From contig QNGE01001001.1 in the NCBI GenBank assembly GCA_008508345.1, positions 45,461 through 109,460 on the forward strand: a stretch of 64,000 nt of DNA, written 5' to 3'. The position numbers were made by a program, and so were the translations under genes. This DNA comes from Paragonimus westermani (taxonomy: Eukaryota > Platyhelminthes > Trematoda > Plagiorchiida > Troglotrematidae). Below the pieces are notes generated by a model. That model was not told the origin of the DNA. It searched no databases and worked only from the letters and a program-made list of their open reading frames with translations. Below are positions 22,701 to 33,659 of the stretch, one piece after another (the stretch's first letter is position 1; each line of letters begins with the position of its first letter).

Positions 22701-25119
22701 TGACAGTGATTTACTTTCAGGATGTTCCCATACTTCCCTTACTGGATGGATGGATGAGAACTTAAACTAAGGGCAAGCCTACTTTGGCAAGTTTGGTGTG
22801 TTTGTGTCCATACTGGTTTAGTTACCTCAGTTTGTGGTTGACAATGAAATGGCCTCCTACCAAGGCGCAGAGGGAAGTTTATACATAATCCAGCATGACT
22901 GGACTCAACGCAGGTGCTCCAGCCTTACTTCCAATCTTAAAAACATCCACGTCACCGATAGACTACGGCTGTGTTTGATCTGTGTCCACGATTGACTCGG
23001 TGATAGAGGTCGCCAGGTGGCTCAATGACGTCGGGAACCTCAGTTTTTAGTACTTGCTATAAACAGGTCGTTTTCAGCGCAGAGCTGCACCCAACGTCCA
23101 CCGTTGTTTATTCAACGAGTATCGTTTGCGTGTGAGCCTCTTATGCCACGCTTTCTGGCGCCGAATATGTCTATGTAAAGCCTTCAAGTCTTCAGACAGC
23201 CTACGAAGTCCATGCGCCTCACTGTGTGCAGAAAGTTGGGCTGTTATCTCCATACAACCTACCTATCATTAATGGTGATATTCGTATCATGCGTCTATTC
23301 GCCTGCCAGAAGGTTATACTGGAGGTTGGTCTGTGAAAAACAAATCCCCACGCCAGTGGGGATTTTTGTCGCTTTCCGGAGCAGCACACTCCTCCTTACC
23401 ATTTTACTCCGCTATGCGATTTTCTTTCTCCTGTGTTTCCCTGGTGGCCACTTGTGCATTTCACATCTTTGTCTAAAGTTCACCTTCAGAAACTCACAAT
23501 AGTATGTGTAGTACTCTAGCTTCAAGACTGAGGGTTAAAGTGACAACTTACCGTTCGATTACATATTTATGATGAGAATTACACCTTGAGTTTCATTTCA
23601 TTTCCGTTTACTTCCGCAATTTTCGAAACAAAATAGTTGTAATTGTAACCTCCACAGCCTCCACACCTCATCACGCGACGAACTGTCTAATACAAGCGAA
23701 CCTCTTATTATTTTGCCTGGCACGATTACACGCGCTGATTTGCCTAAACATTCCACTAGATAATGCGATCATAGAGGCTAGTTTCTACATCTCTACCTAA
23801 CACTTTAATTGAGCCGCAAGTGAAAGAATGATCAATTAACGGCATGTTTTTATTGGAAAGAAAACAAGTTTCAAGTGAATGAGTTCGAGTTTTAAATGAA
23901 AAGCCAAGTTAATGAACAAAGGCAATACGATTCCGTTTGCAACTACCGCTTTGTTATTCAGTGTGCTTAGCCACGTTGAAAAGATCCCTCTGCTTATCTA
24001 TGCTTTTGAATTAGCCTCATGGAATAAGAAGCGGTTGATGAATGTTCACTACTGAAATATCTCAGCCTTTCGCTCTTTTGTATCATCAATAGCCTTTACT
24101 TCTTTACTTTCTACATCGTATGCTAGCTGGTCGATCATGTGTTCAATGTAAAACACCTCTGTGCGACATTACCCTTCTCCCATTACGTAGCTTTCATTCA
24201 AAGGCGCGTTTGAACAAATGGTACATTTTCATCTAACTTCCGAGTAACGTTTATATATTTCCCCTTTTTGAGTTGTAAGCAAACTAGTTCACTCTTCTTA
24301 GAGGCAGTAGAGGACGCTCCTGGGGTGAACGTCCATCTTCGGTGAATTTTCGAAAACAAGTTCTATGTGATCAGCAGCCTAACGCATCTTAACTCATTTG
24401 ATATTTGGGTAGTCTTCTCTCGATGCACTGGGTCAGAGCTGATCACATATTTTCTTCAAAGACAAACTAAACATGTAACTGTCCAATCAGTTTCTGGTGC
24501 ACATAACCTTCACATTCAAGAATCTTTCGTGCACTTGTACTCGTGAACTGCATCGATTTTTAACAGCTTCTGAGTACGATTATGTTCAAAAACTGAAACT
24601 TTTTTCTCTTGTCATTGATTATTCATCTTGCCGGCACTCCGTTTGAACTACGCTCATTTCTTGCTTGATGCTGGATATCGTCCGTCGATTTCAGCCAGAA
24701 GAAAGTGCCTTCCAATTTACCATACTATGGATTTGCATAGCAACTAACTTGTGACCTCATTAACATCCGTTGTTCCTGATCGGCTGATAAGTGAATCACA
24801 AACCTTTAGTAGTGGGCTTAACAAACATCCAATACGATCAGAACCGCTACAGATCTAATATCAATGGGCTTACTTCTAATGTGAGTGAAGTGGCAGAACA
24901 GTTATGTTCGTTTGGACAACCGGAATCGTGGGAGTTTATGGCAGTGAATGAGCGTTGTGAATGTTAAACAGGTGAATTGTTGGTGAGCTATTCGGGCGGT
25001 CTCCATAGTTATGTGTTAAATCCGCCGCTTACAGTAGGTTCTCCCATGAAGGCAGTTTGGACGCATATTGCTGGGAATACCGGATTTGGTTAAGTTCCTT
25101 CACTTACCAAATGAGGTTA
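22701..25119. other. No recognisable gene
   Basis: I find no exon, RNA gene or clear element. A GGATGGATGGAT run lies near 22745. The first 400 bases may be decayed LINE sequence belonging to the minus-strand RT next door. Confidence 0.5.
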
Positions 25120-25265
25120 ACATTAAAGCCCTGGTGTAACGACACTTGATTAACTACACACATATAGGGTGTTTACAGTGTAGTGAACATTCAAAATGGT
25201 TTATGATAGTTATTTGAATGAGTGATGAAGTGAATAAACTTCCTTCCTTCCTTCCTTCCTTTTAG
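25120..25265 (+). repeat. Retroelement-like 3' tail ending in a TTCC microsatellite
   Basis: The sequence runs through GAATGAGTGATGAAGTGAAT and AAAC into about six TTCC units at 25239-25262. A short AT-rich tail ending in a simple repeat is usual for the 3' end of many LINEs and SINEs. The body upstream (24.8-25.1 kb) was not recognised. Confidence 0.45.
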
Positions 25266-27802
25266 CTGCTCTTCACGAGCACCTACTGAAGAATTTCTTG
25301 ACCAACGATAAAAATTTACACGCTGACTAGTGTCAATGCACAGTCTGGATTTGGTTGACTTTACTGGCTACTGTTACTTTTTGGTCAAGTTATCTTTTGT
25401 ATGCGAACACCAAGTAGCTGCTGGACTAATTCAACAACTTCAAACACTTGGGCATTTCGACTGAAATACGCTGGAAATCGCTCACACACGACCAGATCTA
25501 GTTCTTTTGTTTCGAGTGTTAGCGACCACAGATTTTGTCTGGATGTGAAAGCTACACTAAAGGTGAATGGTGTGCAGTCCGTATTTTAACAGGGCGGGAA
25601 GGCTTAACATTTTTCCCGTTGCTCATCATTGCTATTATATGTATATACAGTCACTTCCGATCTGTCATTTTGAGCACTACTACCGTGTTCAACGACAATA
25701 TGGAATAAAATACCGTTAAGTTATTTTACCGCCGGTGTCTGCGATTCAGCGGCCCCAAAGTATGAACAACTTGGTGTTTAAGAGTAATTTATTTATTAGA
25801 GTGTTAGGGGAATTCATTCACTCGCTCTCCAAGGGTACATAGACTGAAGTGATTGGGTCATGTAATGAGAGTGAAAAATGTTTGTGTCTGTCGATGCCAC
25901 AAATGAGTGGCATACGATTTAAAGTGGACAGACGAACACCTAGCAAAGAGGGAGAAAGACAGTTCTCAGTTGACCATTTAGTATGTCAACTTGGCTTTTC
26001 GAGTCAATACCTTAATGACGGGCCGAAGGAGCAGTTGGAAATGTTAGAACAGGTGGCAGAAAATTAGATTCAGGAGCACGAATACTGTGGTTATTTGACT
26101 GTTGTCTGTGAATTGTTGTTAATTAATGAGACGCAACAATGAGAGTAACAGGAACACCGTCTCGTAAGTGTCGACTTGCTTTTAATTAAAACTCGATTTG
26201 TTTGTGTGGTTCTAAGTCTTTGAGTTTGGACATATCTTTGTGTACGAAGTTCCATCCCACCTTCCATCTTAAGAAAGGTTTGTTTTCTTCTAAATGTAGA
26301 ACAAATTAGCATCCAAGTCAGTCATCGGTAAAATACTGCTGATAAATAGGACGATAAAGGCTGCTTAAAACTAAAGATGTATGTAAGCATTTCAGTACAT
26401 AAATTTACTTCAATCATTTGCGTGAACTCGTCAAGACCATATATTAGCAGACTGTGGAATAGGCTGAGGTCGAATCACCTTGCGAATAGCGTCGCTGCTA
26501 GTAATGGAATGCATGATTGCACTTGTGTGTAGCCTTGATGCGGAAATTCGTACAATTGTTTGACTTGTCTTACGAATTTACAACTCACTGCAAACGGTTT
26601 AGCAGCGAAACCAGTCGACGTAGCTTTTGAGTGCTCAGTTAGGAATCTGCTTCGGTTTGAACGGAACAGATTTTCGAAAGTCAGCGAGATAAACCAGTAA
26701 TGAAACTGTTTGAGTAGGATGGCTATACATTCCTAAATTTCCGTTCACTACATTGACCTTCCGATATAAAAACGTCTAATAGATCCCCGTCAGGTTCTTC
26801 AGTATTTTTACTGCAAAATTGTGCTGAGTTTTCACCCCATTAGATTGATCCTCGTGTAATTCGAACAAATCCGAGACGCCATTTTGCTTAGCGATTTTTC
26901 AATTTTGTTACAATGAATTCTGCGAATGTTGGGTGTTGTCTTCCTACTTCCTTTGTAAAACGATTAATGGAGATATCTACCTCGTGGAAAAATAACTTGA
27001 AATCAACTGTGACCGGTTGATTCATCATGCCCTAATTTTGTTGATTCTAACTTTTGGTAACAACTAGATTTGGATTATTTTCCAAAATGAAGGTTTCAGT
27101 TATCCCATGTCTAGTGACCCAACTCCTTCAAGCACAGGTGTCAAGGCTACATATTCCATAAGCTAGCATGTGACCTTCACGTGTTTAGGCCAGTGCTGTC
27201 GCACACTTGATTGAAATGCTTCTGTCGGTCAAAGGCCCGAATCGATATGTAAACAGTCATATTGATAAATCTTTATGCGTAAATTCACTTCGATCCAATA
27301 GGTCAAAAGCATTTGGCCGACAAATGCCAATAAGTCAGTGGTCAATAAATTCCAGGTAAACGCCACTTTATACGGTATTACGCTTGAACGATGTGTCTCG
27401 ATTACAATCTGTATCGAAATCACCAGTTCAGTCAACTTTGATAATGGGAGAGCGCTTCACAGCTGGGATGCTACGGTAATATGAAGACCTCAGTTCGCCG
27501 GAGTCACATGTGAATTAACTTGAACCAATGGAAGATATGAACGCAGTTCCATTACGAACCGTCTTGAGATTGATTTGAATAGAACGAGGAACTGAAACTG
27601 CCACTGATGTGGGCAAACTTGAATGGTTTTCTGAACTAGTAAGTATACTGAAAGAAGAAAAAAGTACAAACTGGACGAAACCGAATTAACAAAAAAAAAT
27701 TTCCCAGAGTACTTTGATAGTCCATGTTCCTTCCTATGTTCAGTTCGATTAACCTGTTTCTCACAGTGACAATTTGGTGTGAATTCTAAATAAAATTGCA
27801 GC
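25266..27802. other. No recognisable gene
   Basis: Only short, unremarkable open frames. No splice-bounded conserved exon, tRNA or mobile element was recognised. Confidence 0.5.
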
Positions 27803-27996
27803 TATTGATAAACAGATTGAGAGTAATACAACGTTAAGAGCAAGTTGTAATACTCTACTTTCCAACCACCTCATGTGGTCTCCTCCAGAGGTGTTGCAAT
27901 TGAATTTACACTAACAAGTGGACACAAGTCACATGGGATTTAGAGTGGTCAGATCAATTTGAGCTGTATTTGACCTGATTTGTCTAATCCTTTGCC
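27803..27996 (-). repeat. Left terminal inverted repeat of PLE copy A
   Basis: The reverse complement of this 194-bp segment matches 29457-29648 at roughly 80% by eye over its whole length. Shared blocks include AAAGGATTAGAC, TCAAATACAGCTCAAA, TTGTTAGTGT, CTTAACGTTGTATTACTCTC versus CCTAACGTTGTGTTACTCTC, and TTTATCAATA. It lies just downstream of the PLE C-terminus on the minus strand, the position of a PLE pseudo-LTR. Confidence 0.8.
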
Positions 27997-28058
27997 CAAT
28001 AAGTGGTAGTTAGACTGATGTAGATAAGGCGCGTCTGTCTGGTGTTTATCCGTCCACG

Positions 28059-29415
28059 CTACTCTGCAGACCGGGGTTTACTTTCATTGCGATTAACACA
28101 AGTGTGCTGTATGTAAATGGTGGGAGTTTCAGCACAGCACTGTTCCGTATGGGAAGGCTGACCTTTATAAATCAGTCGAGCTTGTTCAGAACCTACGTTG
28201 CAATTCTTTGACGGCACATGTAGTGCGACTGTCGAATCCTTCCCTAGCTTCTGAAACTGATAGGCTTCAGTGTTGTTAGCATTGCAGTCACCAAAAATGA
28301 TTTCATAAACGCGGTCTGTTTGATTGTTCATAAAATAGCTGGATTCTTAGAATGTGTCGCCAGTCGTTCTGAAGCATTTTCTAACCAGAATACAGTCTGA
28401 ATAGTGTTCTCAGAGTGAATGGAGCAAAAGTTTTCAGATTTTTGTTCACGATACGGTATTTGCACAGTAGACCTGAAAGTTCTGGTCGTTCCGACCTCCT
28501 CCCTAGTTGACTTGCGCTTAACTCTGTTCTCAATAACTGCGTCCGGACAGTGATTAGAGGCTAGCATTTCTCTAATGTGAGAAGTGTCTGTTGTTTTGGA
28601 GAGTTCAGTGGTACAGATCTTATCAGCTGTGTTAATGAATGATTTGATGACTGTTCTGTTCACATCGATTGCATGCGATGAGTTGAAGTTGAGATACCGA
28701 CCAGAATGGTCTGGTTTGCGGTGCACAGAAACCTGAAACCTCTGTTGCTCGTCAACCTCGACTGGGCAGTTTAGAAAGTTGAGCGAGCGTTCATCATTTT
28801 CCGTTCCCACCGTGAATACAATGTCGTTGCATTTTGAGTCAAGAAACCGTAGGACTTGGTTGTGAGTTGTCCGTCTCGTGATTAAGAATGTGTCATCTAC
28901 ATACCGGCAAAAAATTCGTGGAAGGCAGATAAATTCACTTATCGCCTATGTTTCCAGGCAACCGAGGAAAAGATTGGCTACTGCAGATGCAACAGGGGAA
29001 CCCATACTTACACCATCGGTTTGTCTGTACAGTTTTCTGTTGAACGTTAACGAGGTTGAGTGCAAACAAAGCTGAAGACCAGAGGTAATTTTGGAAAGAA
29101 ATGAATTAGCACGTATACCAAGTAACTCATCAAATTTTAATAACTCATTTACAACATCAGAACTGTGGTCCACAGGCACACTGGCGTAAAGAGAGGTCAC
29201 ATCAAATCTAGGAAAATTTTCATCACAACACAATGTCACGTGTTCGAGTGTGTCAACAAAATCAAAAGAGTCTTTAACGTGACTCGCTAGATTGTTCTGC
29301 AACGGTTTGATTCTGCGGCTGGTGAACTTGGTCAGCTTGTAAGTTGGACTGGTGGTGTAGTCATCAATAGGTCTTAGGGGTATTCTCGTTTTATGTATTT
29401 TTGGGAAGCCCTAGA
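28059..29415 (-). pseudogene. Penelope-like element, copy A (RT plus GIY-YIG remnant)
   Basis: Reading leftward: PIDDYTTSPTYKLTKF-like start near 29.36 kb; RT motif A as FDVTSLYASVPV at about 29.2 kb; YRQTDGVSMGSPVASAVANL at about 29.0 kb (motif B); and FCRYVDDTFLITRR at about 28.9 kb (catalytic YVDD). Next are VHRKPDHSGRYLNFNSSH near 28.7 kb and a long C-terminal frame to 28,328. After a frameshift, 28331-28059 carries a decayed GIY-YIG-type domain (DRVYEIIFGDCNA, STVALHV, ARLIYKGQPS, VNRNE). The element lacks the N-terminal fingers and is cut off next to the right terminal repeat. There is one stop between motifs B and C, though the YVDD motif itself is intact. Confidence 0.88.
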
Positions 29416-29456
29416 GACGCGAAGAACGGTTACTGTTAGGGCTGAGGATGAACCAG

Positions 29457-29648
29457 GTAAAGGATTAGACCAGTCAGATCAAATACAGCTCAAACTGATC
29501 TAATCATTCCAAATCCCACACGACCTGTGTTCCTTTGTTAGTGTGAGTTCGATTACAACACTTCTGAGGAAGGCCAGTCAAGGTGGCTGTAACGTAGAGT
29601 TACAGCTTACTCCTAACGTTGTGTTACTCTCAATATATTTATCAATAA
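29457..29648 (+). repeat. Right terminal inverted repeat of PLE copy A
   Basis: Partner of 27803-27996 in inverted orientation. It sits directly beyond the truncated 5' end of the PLE frame. PLEs are known to carry repeats called pseudo-LTRs in direct or inverted arrangement, usually with one 5'-truncated unit, which fits this layout. Confidence 0.8.
29564..29597 (+). ncRNA. Hammerhead-ribozyme-like motif in the PLE terminal repeat (decayed)
   Basis: CTGAGGA (fits the CUGANGA core) is followed by a GGCCA/TGGCT stem with a 7-nt loop and then GTAAC where GAAAC is expected. The inverted partner at 27859-27887 (minus strand) has a different stem sequence, ACCAC/GTGGT, that still pairs, and an intact GAAA, but an extra base in the first core box (CTGGAGGA). 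PLE pseudo-LTRs are known to encode small hammerheads. Helix I could not be confirmed here. Confidence 0.3.
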
Positions 29649-31590
29649 CATGTTAAACACGACGCCCGAACTGTTCGACTTCATTCATACTAAAATTGTA
29701 GCTCTTGCGATTGCGCGTGATAGGCCGTGTCACTTTACAGAAAATAGTGGTGAATATTTAACTGATCACTTCTTCACTAAGACTGACCCAGCAGAATACC
29801 ATATGAATTAACCTCTGTCAGGTTTCATCTACCCTGTGTATTATTTATTCTATCTAATACGAAGCGAGGTTAGTCTGGAAATATGAGATTCCGTTAAGTT
29901 TGAAAGAATGGCAGTCAGAACTCTTGACGATCGGCTTCGCTCCTGCAGCATATGCTTTACAAACAATAGACGAGTAGTTTCAGAAGCAGTTGGATATCCA
30001 GTTGGATTCATCAAGTGTTTGGGTTGTTAATTCGGTGTTACATCATTTGTGTTTGGAATATTTTCTATCATATTCATGCTCACTGAAGTTGGTTGAATGA
30101 CACTGAGATTTCTTAATATTCATGTCACAGACATGCTGATCAAATTAACGAACGTCGGTTATATCCAGCTGATAACTCACTCTCGTTTGAAATCGAAGTT
30201 ATCACTGCCATTAGTAGTGTGGGAGCTACACTACCGTTTCATATTAATCAGTCTCAATGAAATGGTATCTCAGTATGCAAATACCAATGCACAAAGCGTA
30301 CGTGAATTAGAATAATCTCCCCAGCACCCACTATTCCAGATGAATGAAGACAAACACAATGCCTCCTGACTCAAGCTGATTCCTAACTGCGATACATCCA
30401 TAGAGTGACTAACGGACGCTGCGTATAAAGCATCAGAAAAGGAGGAGATGAGAATTACTTAATAACAACTACCTAAGTTTGAATTTAAAATGTTCGCCGT
30501 CAAGTTGATTGTAACTAGGTAACTCAGCGGTTTGTAAGCGTAAGGCATCAAATGCGACACAGATTCCTCGTGGTTTTCACTCCACCAAGCTACCAATTAC
30601 AATTACGTTACAGACAACCCACATAGTCAGTTTGAACAGCCATACCGTTGCGCTTGACCAGCCCTTATCTACTCTAACATCTCTAGCATCTGGCTGTATG
30701 AGTCGTGAAGACCACAGCCCAGAACGTGAACCCGACCTATAGTGGCTAATCTTTTTGTTTATGACAAACTACCTTCATGCCACGTCATCTTCGGTTCGGC
30801 TCGAAACTTAAGCCAGTAGGCATTCCTTATGATAAAATGTATGTCATGAGAGACAAATGGCCGATGTTTTTAGTTTATCAGTTACTTGGAGGTTGAATGA
30901 ACAAACGTGCTTAATGAGTACTATGAAATATCTGCATTTTAAACAAATCGTTTTTACCCGCTTGTGTCGTACTATGAATGCGACTTAAAACAGATACCGA
31001 TATGTACGTAATTTTTGGACTAAAACCTTCTCATCATTTCATTATCAAAGGATGCACTTTTTTATAAAATCCTTCGCTGAACCTTGAAATAAACATATTG
31101 AGATCCCACGCCGCAAACTAACTCTCTTCGACGCCATTATTGCTTCTGTTAGTCAACTGACCCAGAGCGACAGTATTTCATTAACCGTGGATTTGTGAAA
31201 GTGCAATACACTCTTCTCCGATCCTACCAAACATTGATCTACTAGTGAACGTCGTATTGTGCTACTTAATCGTTTATAGAGTCACCACTTACATTTCCAG
31301 TCATCAACCTTAAAGGTGAGCACTAAAGGTGTACCTGTCAGACATCTGCTATCATCGAGGACAGGTCACCTGAGGATTTATATGTTGTTAAATGATACTA
31401 CCAGGGTGGGTGTATTGAATGGCTGCCGCAATTAGCATGTCTTCAACAGAATGAAAAATAGGTAAATCAGGTCATCTTCATTTACCAGTTTCAAAGAGGA
31501 GTGTTAACGTCATCGGGACTAGCCAAGCCATCTAACGGCTTCAACGTGATCCGCATATTCTTTGCTGAAAAATGAATAAAACAGTATTCT
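29649..31590. other. No recognisable gene
   Basis: AT-rich sequence without a recognisable exon or element. The open frame at 30097-30315 has no visible family features. Confidence 0.5.
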
Positions 31591-31594
31591 ACTT

Positions 31595-31730
31595 ACACAG
31601 GAGGGGCACTTCATAATTCTTAGAACCCCGAGTGCTGTTGCCGATAACATCATCTGTCACTTGGCTGAATAGGAAAGGTCAATCGGACAATCTTGTCAAA
31701 CGCTACTTGAAATAGAGAATACCAGGGAGA
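31595..31730 (-). pseudogene. LINE RT palm fragment
   Basis: The minus strand reads LTRLSD, then PFLFSQVTDDVIGNS and SKNYEVPLL. This aligns with the RT motif B region of the LINE family (VRQGCPxSxxxFNFVxDDVLExxLGNYExLGVELLP in the inverted-repeat arms). The + strand AATCGGACAATCTTGTC here parallels AATCGGACAACCTTGTC in the left arm at 5807. Very decayed. Confidence 0.5.
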
Positions 31731-32184
31731 GTTGTCCATTGACTCATACTCTGTTTTGGGGGCTAGCGCACGCCGGCTTTGACAGACTGATATAGTTCAG
31801 TGGGACTCTTCTGTGGTGGCGACACCCTCAGAGGGCGGCAGGCGACCAAATCGAAATCGACATTTGGACCTGAAAACACTGCTGCCGTTAGATGAGATAA
31901 ACCGAGTGTCGATCCTTCAGTGTCCGTCGCAATGGAAATTTGTAATTGGCACACCAGCAACCATGTCGGAACCTTGCCTATTCATCGTTTGTGCTCTTCC
32001 ATTTATGATTCCTAAGCCGCTGAACTATGAAACCTGTGAGTATCCAGGATGATATAGCGACCAGGCTAAGAAATCTGTGGTTGCCGTGCTATTCTGGTGT
32101 TCATTCTGACAACGGGAATAAGTGCTGTTCAGCACTTACTACGAACTATTCATTAGGTGTCAATTACAGAGCTAAGGGATACGA

Positions 32185-32717
32185 TTATTCCACACACATT
32201 CTTTTACTACCACCTTTGAAACGTACAGAACCGAGAAGGTCCGGATCTCGAAGTATGATGCGCTTCATTACTTTGACCTCCAAAGTCGTTTCGCTTTTTG
32301 GCGGAGGATCGTCGGCACTGTCATAAACAACCACAAAACCTCCGTCACCCAAAACAACATGAGCTGGCTTAGGTTGGGTAAATTTTCCCAAAAAATTCCC
32401 AACTCATTGTGAGTACATCACTCAACCATTCATTGTGCAGCCTCTCTGACACCTCGACGAATGTCAAGACAAACTGTCTTGCTGCCCCACCATAAAATTA
32501 CTCTTTCCATCCTTTTGGTCCGCCTGACCAGGTGCATTTCTCGGTTCCTAATCAGAGCGTTTGTAAGCACACGTTTGAATTCACAGCGCTTTTTGTCATA
32601 TTCGTCTGTTGGTAAGCCGTACCCATTCACCGAAATGTCAGTTCGGTCGTATTTCCAGTGCATCTTTGAAACAGACCCTTTCGGTAATGTTTGCAAAGCT
32701 GTTGTGATTTCTGCCAA
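32185..32717 (-). pseudogene. Unidentified minus-strand frames, possibly LINE linker of another family
   Basis: Two adjacent open frames (32717-32430 and 32391-32185). The first contains YDKKRCEFKRVLTNALIRNR and MHLVRRTKRMERV, which resembles the basic linker found before the RT in RTE-like LINEs. The second (AHVVLGDGGFVVVYDSADD) is not recognised. I would not call this a gene. Confidence 0.3.
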
Positions 32718-33029
32718 AGGCTAATTTGGGTTGTTCTACTGCTGTGATCCAGGCATTTTAACTGTCGGTACAGTCTGGAAGCCGTCTCTAATCAACTCCT
32801 TTACGCCTCTCAGCCAACCACCTGTCAGCAAACTACAGAATGAATGAGGCAAGGACAATGACACTGTTTGAGTCAATGTGGATACTCTAAAATGAGGTAG
32901 GGTAACATTTAGTTGAGTCAACGATAAATGGGGACATGACTGATTTGCGCCCATGCTTGGGTTGCGCCGGGTGGTCTTCACGTACCGTCTGCTGTGCTGA
33001 AATGCGCAACTAGGTATAAAGAGTCCGTT

Positions 33030-33480
33030 AAATGCGTGCACATGTAACTGTGTTTGACCATCGTTGTCTCCGCCAATTGGCTCACATTGAGTGGACTGAT
33101 CGCGTGAGCAATGTGGCAGTTCGCCGGCGCGTATTCCGGAACGCTCGGGATGCGCGACCAATTGGTCAACTAATTACGTTGCACAGCTTGCGATGGTTGG
33201 GTCACGTGCTCCGTATGCCAGCTGAGCGTTTACCGTGCTCGGCATTATATACTGAGGCCACCAACAGTTGGGTGAAACCGCGTGGTAGTCAAGCAACAAC
33301 GTGGTTGCGAAATATGAAGACGTTGACTGCTCTATTAAGCAAAGTAGGTAGGTATCGCCTGCCTGGATGAGGTCCTCGTGATCACTCCAACCGCTGGTTA
33401 GATACGTTATCCGAGATGGCGATGTGTCGCAGTCAATTGCGCATCTGTATCCATACCACTTCTAGTTCTTCCGCTTGGTC
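33030..33480 (+). pseudogene. LINE 3' end, 5'-truncated
   Basis: The frame at 33032-33370 encodes the C-terminal part of the LINE ORF: VFDHRCLRQLAHIEWTDRVS, VAVRRRVF, LHSLRWLGHVLRMPAER and LLSKVGRYRLPG. After a stop it continues GPRDHSNRWLDTLSEMAMCR to about 33,440. It is the cleanest example of this end in the window and the reference for the copies at 1.4, 16.0 and 19.6 kb. It begins abruptly near 33,030, typical of 5' truncation during target-primed reverse transcription. Confidence 0.75.
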
Positions 33481-33593
33481 TTCTTTTAGTATTTGTCGAC
33501 TTCCTTAATAACGTTTCCTTCTAGGATATTCCACGTCACTGTTGAGGTGAGCGATGGCCTGAGCCACAGTACCTTTTGGTCAGGCTCATGGCT

Positions 33594-33619
33594 GCTATGA
33601 TGATGATGATGATGATGAC

Positions 33620-33657
<38 letters not shown>

Positions 33658-33658
33658 C
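33594..33658 (+). repeat. ATG/GAT trinucleotide microsatellite
   Basis: About 20 GAT repeats with one GAC interruption, 110 bp after the LINE C-terminus and so possibly grown from its 3' tail. The poly-histidine frame it creates on the minus strand is a by-product. Confidence 0.9.
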
Positions 33659-33659
33659 A

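Noticed and set aside
33594..33658. Poly-histidine protein on the minus strand
   Set aside because: Created only by a GAT microsatellite. No domain or conserved frame surrounds it.
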